A stretch of DNA of 64,000 bases from Gnetum montanum. Its lineage: Eukaryota; Streptophyta; Gnetopsida; Gnetales; Gnetaceae. Position 1 is the stretch's first letter. Every line of letters starts with the position of its first letter. This document shows, in pieces, positions 57,971-64,000 of this stretch. The notes under the pieces were generated by a model that was given only the letters and a program-made list of their open reading frames with translations, did no database searches and was not told the origin of the DNA. Location: positions 65,175-129,174 of the forward strand of contig MNCI01025116.1 in assembly GCA_015680685.1 (NCBI GenBank), read 5' to 3'. A program made the position numbers and the translations under genes.

Positions 57971-60013
57971 CTATTTGTTAGAATGGGGGATATCCCCCAT
58001 ACGCAAACTTTTGATCATAGCGAGAATTAATAAATGGAAGCTTGAATCCATGCATTTCAGAAATATTGGGACCTAGTCAGATCCAAACCACTAGGTGTCT
58101 TTTGATGTCGTGGTTGGAATGTACCTAAATTGGGGTGCACACACTGTATTAAAGTTCACATAGTGGGGCAAGTTAGAAGATGAGTTTAATTGATATGAAG
58201 TTGACCCACTATGGCATCCTTGATTGTAAGATGGTATGCAAGGATCGATATGTCTCCCTACGTGCCTATATTCATTGGGTTGCATGGTTGTTGGATTATT
58301 TGATTGGTGGCCCTGATAAGATAACATGAGATGTTGGGTTCAAGGAGAAGGATACACCATAGTGTTGAACTTGTGTTGAGTGGGAGGATGCAGTGGTCTT
58401 GGAACTATGTTGTCCCTTTCTATGGTCATGTCTAAAGAAGGGACACCTTCGATGTTGTGGAGGATTTCCACTATGGTTGATAGTAGTAGCACAAGTAACA
58501 TTCATGGGTTGATGTTGTGGTGCAAAACCTTCTGGTACTATTAGTGGTGATGTAGAAGGAAGTGAAGGATGAGAATATTGTGGGTAAGGAGAAGTATAGG
58601 GCACATAAGGTGGTGATCTTGTTGGAGTGGACATGGGTTGATAGTACTTAGGAGAATGATAAAAATGTGTTTAAATAGAGGATGTTGAATTGATTGGGAA
58701 AACATGATGTTGAACCTAATAAGCAGTTGGGTTCATATGATGTGAAGGGTGTGACCAATTTGAGGGTAGCCTCCCCCACAACTGGGATTTTTTCCACTGT
58801 GATTGAACACAGTATTTTTGCATGAACTCTAGATTGGGCATTCTTTCCCAATGGTCATGTAAATGTGACAAGATTGGGCATTGAACTCTGGGGTGATCAT
58901 ATAGGAAAATGTTACATTGATACGTATGATTAGTAGTTGACTTCTTATTCTCTTCAGCCCTTCTTTTCAATTGTCTAAGGATGTTTTGTCTTGATTCTTG
59001 GCTCATCATGGTTCTACCTCTAATAGTGTTGGCATATTCTCCACATTTTTCATGTATCAATTTCATCATCTTATTTATCTTTACCTCAATTTCATCTAGT
59101 GATTGTAGTATCAGCAAAGATGATTCCACCTCCTTTAGGTGAGTTGATTTCTCCTGCTCATGATTATGGACCTTTGCTAATCCAGGATTTTGGTCCTATT
59201 GAGAGCTTTCAGCATTCTCCCACTTAGTCATTTCTCCTTCTTCTTTTTCTACCCACTTAATAAGATCTTGGAATTGGTGGGTCTGTAGCTCATATAGTTG
59301 ACCTGAGGCATACATCCCTAGGGTTTCCCTTGTCTCATTAAGGAGCCCATCTATGATGTGGTACATTAGCCTTTCCTCAGAGAATCCATGGCCTAGGTAG
59401 TTGTTTAACAATGCATAATATATTTCTAAGGCCATGTCCAAGGGTTCATGTTATGCTTGTTTCCACTCTTGGATTTTTTCCTCAAGGATGACTCTCTTGC
59501 ATAGGTTTGATATCTTTCATTAAAGAGTTCTACCATTGTTCGCCAATGTCGAAATGATTTTGGTTTGAAGGACCTATACCATACTTTTTCTTGGCCAATG
59601 AGTGTGATAGGAAAGAGCTTAAGTTTTTTCCACCCATTATCAATATTGTTCCATACATAGGCATCATGGAAGGCTTGTAAATGAGGTTGCAGATCTTAAT
59701 CATAGCCTCCTAAAAATTTGGAAAAGTTGTTTAAATCAAGCCTAGGTAGATGGCTTTCCTTACAATGCCTTCGGGATATTTGAACAGCCTCTTGTATATG
59801 CATTAGGCTCTTAGTGGCTAGCAAGGGTTCATCGTCACTAGGTAGGTTATGAGTTTGTGAGTTGGGATGATGTTGTCTTTGGTTATGTACATAGGATGCC
59901 CCTGCATTAGATTGAGTCCCCCAAAATTCATCTTCATCATCATATAATTTGTTGGTTCTCTAATGAATTTCCTTACTGGTTATTATGTTATCATAGTCTT
60001 GTGAGAGAGACAT
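57971..60013 (-). pseudogene. gag: gag of element D
   Basis: Starts MSLSQDYDN at 60013 and ends DIPHSNK at the TAG 57973-57971. Landmarks match B: DDEPLLATKSLMHIQEAV, RLDLNNFSKFLGGYD, FPITLIGQEKVWYRSF (59610-59560), ALEIYYALLNNYLGHGFSEE (59438-59370) and ETRETLGMYASGQLYELQ. The knuckle region reads CNIFLYDHPRVQC (about 58910-58872), the second Cys replaced by Phe. The Pro-rich tail includes a 112-codon open frame (58634-58296). A few stops and frame changes. Confidence 0.8.
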
Positions 60014-60269
60014 AGTTGTGAACTTGTGTGTGAATTAATTAAAATGAAGTTCTTTCCTAAGAGATATATTATGAATACTTTGTTACAGTGATCTTTGTAC
60101 CACCCGAAATCGTCGGTTTCCGGCTAGAAGGAAATAGAGACCGTGGGATCGCGGGACGTGCACAGAAGACCCTACCTTCGCTTGAGGGTGAGCTGGAATG
60201 CACGAAGGTAGAGTACCTTGGGTGTTCTGCACACGGATCAGACAAGGGTTTCCCCAAACGTACATCGAA

Positions 60270-60375
60270 GTGCTATACGCTATGTTATACGTAAACGGCG
60301 TAACAGGCGCAAATTAGAGCGTAAACAACGTAAACGATGCGAACAGAGCATAGACGTAAATAAGTGTAAACAAAA
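60270..60375. repeat. GCGTAAAC-type short repeats
   Basis: About eight words of the type RCGTAAAC or GCGNAAC in 100 bases (e.g. TACGTAAACGGCGTAACAGG, ACAACGTAAACGATGCGAAC). The transcribed R/U5 part of the E LTR. Confidence 0.55.
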
Positions 60376-60779
60376 TACATGCAAGAATTAATGCAAATTG
60401 TAAATAATTATAGGAAGAAAATGTAACAATGGCATTACAGAATAAAAGTACAATGCACCAGTCTAACGCACTTTTGAGTGGAACACAAGGCAGATGAAAA
60501 GCCCCAGTCGATACAGGGATGATTGCGGCTAGTTCACACTGTAAGCACAACGTAGAGGCTGTATGCTCAGCGTACAGGATTGTCCAGCATAATAGGTTTT
60601 GTGCTCTGGCTCGCAGCTTCTCTGCTCTCTGGTGTGCTCTGGGAATTTTTTGCCCTTTCCTCTATTTCGTGAAAAATTGGGCTTTTATACAGGGTTTTGA
60701 CGGTGGACTCGAGTTGGGAGACACGTGGTGTGTTGACTAGGTGCAAAAGCATAAAATACAAGTGTACAATATGTTACAT

Positions 60780-61190
60780 TTGGTGGGCGTATACGCTGGG
60801 CATATACGCTGTCTATAGTGAGAGTAAACTATGGGCGTATATGCTAGGGCGTATATGCTGACGTGCTGGGCGTATGTGGACTTAGGCGTAGACGTTGTGG
60901 ACGCTGACGTATACGCTGGGTGTATACGTTGATGTGCTAGGCATATACACTGGGTCATATACGTTGATGGTTGCTGCCTTGTGCCGAATCTTGCTATGTA
61001 GTGCTGTTTTCATACCATCTTTGGAGGCTTAACATCGGGCGTATGCATCTGTTGTACCTGCTGAGCATACACGTGAGGCGTGTACGCCGGGCGTAGACAC
61101 TGGGCGTACACGTTGTGAACTTGAGTGTACACGCTGAGTGTATACACTGAGATTTGAGCGTATACGCTGGGCGTATACACTGAGACTGGA
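60780..61190. repeat. GCGTATACGC palindrome array in U3 of E
   Basis: Two clusters (60786-60962 and 61036-61185) of a ~13-base unit, GGGCGTATACGCTG or close variants such as GGGCGTAGACACTG and GAGCGTATACGCTG. The 10-base core GCGTATACGC is a perfect palindrome. More than a dozen copies lie 100-500 bases upstream of the minus-strand TATA box, the position expected of promoter elements. Confidence 0.8.
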
Positions 61191-61324
61191 TACTTGGTGA
61201 AAATTAAGCATCGGATCTCCGAAATTGCCAAGTGCGACCCTAGACGTAGCTGTGGTTTTCTGTGGGCCCCAGGGATCTACTTGGTGTTGGACAAGTACTA
61301 AGCTCCCAATTTTGTGGTGTTTCA

Positions 61325-61340
61325 TTGGCCCCTCTTTGTT
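61325..61340 (-). promoter_or_regulatory. Polypurine tract of element E
   Basis: AACAAAGAGGGGCCAA on the minus strand, adjacent to the LTR start TGAAACACC. The identical tract precedes the LTR of J at 14760-14775. Confidence 0.75.
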
Positions 61341-62390
61341 GAAGTTTGGAGGAATCAACCAGAGAAGCATCGACAAAGAAGTGCAAAACACCACAAGCAA
61401 CTTGATAGAGACTTTGTCCGTTGCTACTTGACTAGACGTCATCGCACCGTGTTCAATAGTACATGGGATTGGGAAAGTGGGATTTGTAACTGGTAGGAGA
61501 ATGGGGATTGTGGAGACTAGTAACTACCCAAGGGATTGTTCTTGGTGAAAAGGGGATGCTCTGGTGTGTGTGTCATGCTGGTCCTTGTCAATAGCCATTA
61601 TTTAGTAGACTTGGAATCCAGACATGTAATGTGCGTCCTTTGGCAAAGCAAGACTCTTGGGTAATTTTTAAGAGAACTTGCTGGCAAGACCAAATCCATG
61701 GGAGGATGTGTTACATTCTTTGGAGGAACAAGGCCCTTGTTTAGTTTTTAGGGGAGGCCTGTTGGTGAAGAGCCAAAGCTATGCAACTGGGTGTTTTCCT
61801 TTGATTGTTTTCGACATGAGTACTTATTTTCAAGATAGATACCTTCCTGCCTGGGGCTTGTATGGGAAGTTCCAAGGGTCTTGCATTTTTTTTTGGAAGA
61901 AAATTTGCTCTGATTCTGTACTCGTGCGCAAGTGTTGCATTGTGTGTTACAACTACTTCAAGGTGTGACAGTATGCAATAGCGTGCTCAAAGTTTTGGAT
62001 GTACTGGGTGTATCAAAGGTGTGACTGGGTCAACTGTGTTGATGGATAGAGAGTGTGTCGGGAGATGGGGGTGTACTAGCAAATAGTTTGGTTTAGTCTT
62101 TCCATGTGTGCTGTGAACATTGTCTCATCTTGCTGCTCATGATGGGATGCATTCTTGTACGAATACCTCTGAACGTCATCCTGGAAACATAACTCGAAGG
62201 AAACAAGAAAAAACATGAGTGAATAAGCAAGCTTAGACTTAAACAACAACTGATGGCATAGAGGTACTGGAAGAGATTTTAGGCATTGTATATAAATGGC
62301 AGTAATGTTGGTAAGATCGGCTGATGGCGAGCGATGCAGTGATGCTAGTGAAGCTTGAATGTGGCTAAAAATTGAAGAACTAGATATGGA
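61341..62390 (-). other. Element E 3' untranslated region, no gene
   Basis: No supported coding region in either strand; the open stretch 61678-61968 (+) has no recognisable motif and is antisense to E. The part nearest the polypurine tract is homologous to J. Confidence 0.5.
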
Positions 62391-62724
62391 GTTGCTAGTT
62401 TATAGTCTTAGCAGACTATTATCGGTTAGTTTTATGTCATAACCCGTTGGACATTTCCCGTTTAGCGTCATGGCGGACGTTATGTTGCCAGTTTCTAGTC
62501 TTAGCGGACCATGAAGAGGCAAACTAGTTTATAGTCTTAGCGGACTCTGGTGAATGCGATGGTGGCAGTTTACTATCGTGCCATATGGGCACTAGTTTAT
62601 CATCATTTCAGACACAGTGTGATATCAATTTATCGTCATGATGCCTGGAAGAGCTGTGGTATCAGTTTTTAAGTCATGATCCAGGACTATTCTGTGGTAT
62701 CAGTTTATCGTCATGATGCTGGGA
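62391..62724 (-). repeat. Minisatellite of about ten units in E 3' UTR
   Basis: Units of 25-40 bases around the core (plus strand) CAGTTTATMGTCWTRRCGGA. One half has the form TAGTTTATAGTCTTAGCGGA and the other GTATCAGTTTATCGTCATGA, so there are two unit classes. It begins 12 bases after the integrase stop. Element G has three older units. Confidence 0.8.
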
Positions 62725-62735
62725 CATGCACGTAC

Positions 62736-64000
62736 CTAAGCTTGTATTCGTATGCAGAACGGTTTTAGGAATAAGTGATTGGTTGGATTGGCAAGCTCAT
62801 TCCCTTCCATATCGGCTAACTTAAATGATCCATTGTCAAATGCTTTAATGACCAAGTAAGGCCCTTCCTAGTTGGCTGAGAATTTGTCTGGATGTTCCCG
62901 AATTGCCTTAAGTACAAAGTCACCTTCTTTGATGGGGCGCTTATGGATGTTGTGCCATTGTCGATGTCATTGTTGTTTTTGGTACCATTCGATCTGATCG
63001 AGTGCACGTATGCATTCTTCCTCCACTGAGTCCAGGTCAATGATGCGCAGCTCATTGTTCTGCCCATCTTCGAGGAGTCCGGAAAGCATGATCCTTAAAG
63101 ATGGTACCTGTAATTCCAAAGGTAAAATAGCTTTTGAACCGTAAACAAGACTATGTGTTGTTTTACCTGTTGAGGTTCAATGTGTAGTACGGTATGCCCA
63201 CAATGCGTATATCAATTGTTCGTGCCATCTTCGCTTGCTTTGGGTAAGCATCTTTTTGAGTATTGTAATAATCGTTTTGTTCATCGCCTCTACTTGCCCA
63301 TTGCTCTGAGGATAGTAAGGGGATGAAAACAAGTGTTTGATCCCTAGACTTTTACAAAAGGTTTTTGTTTCGGCACTGCTAAATTGTGGCCCGTTGTCAG
63401 TGATGACTATCATGGGAATGCCAAAGCAGGTTACAATGTTTTCGAGAATAAAATTGCATACATGTTTAGGGGTAGTTTTTCGAAGGAGAGCAGCTTCTAC
63501 CCACTTCGTGAAATATTCGGTTACGGTTATGATGAAACTATGCCCTGCAAAAGATGAGGGTGTTATCAGGCCGATAAGGTCCAATCCCCACTTTTGAAAG
63601 GGCCACGTGATTTGCGTTGTATGCAACTCATTTGGTGGGACGTGGATTAGATTGCTATGTTTTTGATAAGTACTACATGTTCTAACTTTGGAGAGATAGT
63701 CATATTCCATGTGTGGCCAATAGTAGCCTAAGAGTCTTATTTTTGCTGCCATGGCTTTTGGCGCTATATGTCCTCCACACAGTCTGTCGTGTACTTGTTT
63801 GACAATGTTTTGGGCATCAATACTATTGACGCATGTTAACAATATGCCTTCGTAGGATCTACGACATAATATGTCCCCTACCAAGGTATACTGCTTAGAA
63901 CGTTTTCGTACTACATCCTTTTGTGCATTTGTTAGATGTCGTGGTGTTTCACAGCATAGAAGGTATTCTTTTATGTCATCATATCATTCTACCATGCGTG
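62736..64000 (-). pseudogene. Integrase of element E (partial at window edge)
   Basis: Minus-strand frame open from the window edge to a TGA at 63179-63177, then readable to the TAG at 62738-62736 with two more stops. Order: WYDDIKEYL and YTLVGDILCRRSYEGILL (linker); zinc region HDRLCGGH...TCSTYQKH, where the fourth ligand Cys is Tyr; WPFQKWGLDLIG with the first Asp; YFTKWVEAALL; ITDNGPQF with the second Asp; YYPQSNGQVEAMNKT with the catalytic Glu; then ALWAYRTTH. The C-terminal part reads DQIEWYQKQQ, IKEGDFVLKAIR and GPYLVIKAFDNGSFKLADME. The catalytic triad is intact. The first stop replaces a residue in RTTH.TSTGKT. Confidence 0.9.

Larger units (their letters stand above)
55041..60095 (-). 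mobile_element. Element D: minus-strand non-autonomous Athila-type element
   Basis: A relative of B in the opposite orientation: 3' LTR 55041-55952, shortened accessory ORF, spacer and gag, but no pol. Sequence homologous to B continues up to the leader (GATCACTGTAA..., 60088 downward) and stops at 60096, where the LTR of E starts. D's 5' LTR is therefore outside the window if E inserted into D. Its left end lies in the 3' LTR of C. Confidence 0.8.
60096..61324 (-). repeat. Element E 3' LTR
   Basis: 1229 bp; on the minus strand it starts TGAAACACCACAAAATTGGG (61324) and ends ATTTCGGGTGGTACA (60096). Minus-strand TATA box in CCTGTATAAAAGCCC (TATAAAA at 60689-60683), giving a predicted start near 60655. 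U3 (61190-60780) is an array of GCGTATACGC-type palindromes. The U5 side (60380-60270) has repeated GTAAAC words. Open stretches on either strand here are regarded as fortuitous. Confidence 0.75.
60096..64000 (-). mobile_element. Element E: Tat-type Ty3/gypsy, 3' part only in window
   Basis: Minus strand: integrase from the right edge to 62736, a 3' UTR with a minisatellite, a polypurine tract (61340-61325) and a 3' LTR 61324-60096. It is the least decayed element here: the integrase frame is open for 235 codons and GC content and CpG are visibly higher. It apparently inserted into the leader of D. Its 5' half and 5' LTR must lie beyond 64000. Confidence 0.8.

Noticed and set aside
60069-60294. 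Three overlapping open frames of 60-68 codons
   Set aside because: They fall across the end of the E LTR and D leader, on both strands, with no coding signature; higher GC lowers stop frequency here.
60780-61190. CRISPR-like appearance of regularly repeated palindromes
   Set aside because: Units are 13-14 bases without unique spacers, in a plant retrotransposon LTR.
61010-61442. Open frames rich in VYTP/VYAQ-like repeats
   Set aside because: The peptide repeats are translations of the GCGTATACGC promoter array in U3, not protein repeats.
61678-61968. 96-codon plus-strand frame
   Set aside because: Antisense to E's 3' UTR, no recognisable domain and no supporting signals.
1-64000. Host genes, tRNA or rRNA genes
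   Set aside because: No exon-like conserved protein, tRNA or rRNA sequence was recognised on either strand; tRNA similarity is limited to primer-binding sites.

Overview
This 64 kb window looks like intergenic DNA from a seed plant with a large, repeat-filled nuclear genome. A gymnosperm is plausible, but the sequence does not prove it. No host gene, tRNA, rRNA or CRISPR array was found. Almost everything assignable belongs to Ty3/gypsy LTR retrotransposons that have inserted into one another. Most are heavily decayed: frames carry many stops, and LTR pairs differ by roughly 10-15% in stretches compared by eye.

Two groups can be told apart. Athila-type elements are A (18587-30216, +), B (33549-42180, +), C (42708-55040, +, both ends incomplete) and D (55041-60095, minus strand, 5' part outside the window). 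Where the ends are intact, their LTRs begin TGATGA or TGATAA and end TCATCA. Where visible, the primer-binding site resembles the complement of plant tRNA-Asp. Their gag carries or derives from a CX2CX3HX4C knuckle, and they have an extra ORF between pol and the 3' LTR. A and C carry pol; B and D have gag plus the extra ORF but no pol. Tat-type elements are H (minus strand, split by A), J (+, LTRs at about 1908-3355 and 14776-16531), G (minus strand, gag and protease, inside J) and E (minus strand, from 60096 past the right edge, least decayed).

Layout: 1-1907 unassigned flank; 1908-16531 J with G inside; 16532-18586 left part of H; 18587-30216 A, inserted inside the RNase H reading frame of H; 30217-31135 right part of H; 31136-33548 and 42181-42707 an AT-rich repeat (I) that interrupts H and is itself split by B; 42708-55040 C; 55041-60095 D, apparently inserted near the end of C's 3' LTR; 60096-64000 E, apparently inserted in the 5' leader of D.

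The most interesting structure is in A, B and C. Upstream of the extra ORF lies an internal TATA promoter built from the same subfamily-specific motifs as that element's own LTR U3. It is followed by a leader with a splice-donor-like site, an AT-rich intron of about 280-310 nt, and a conserved acceptor (GATTRTAG) that touches the ATG of the ORF. This suggests a second transcription unit inside the retrotransposon. In B the 929-codon extra ORF keeps one frame from start to stop, broken only by nonsense codons. All functional statements about these elements are inferred from the sequence and from knowledge of the families.
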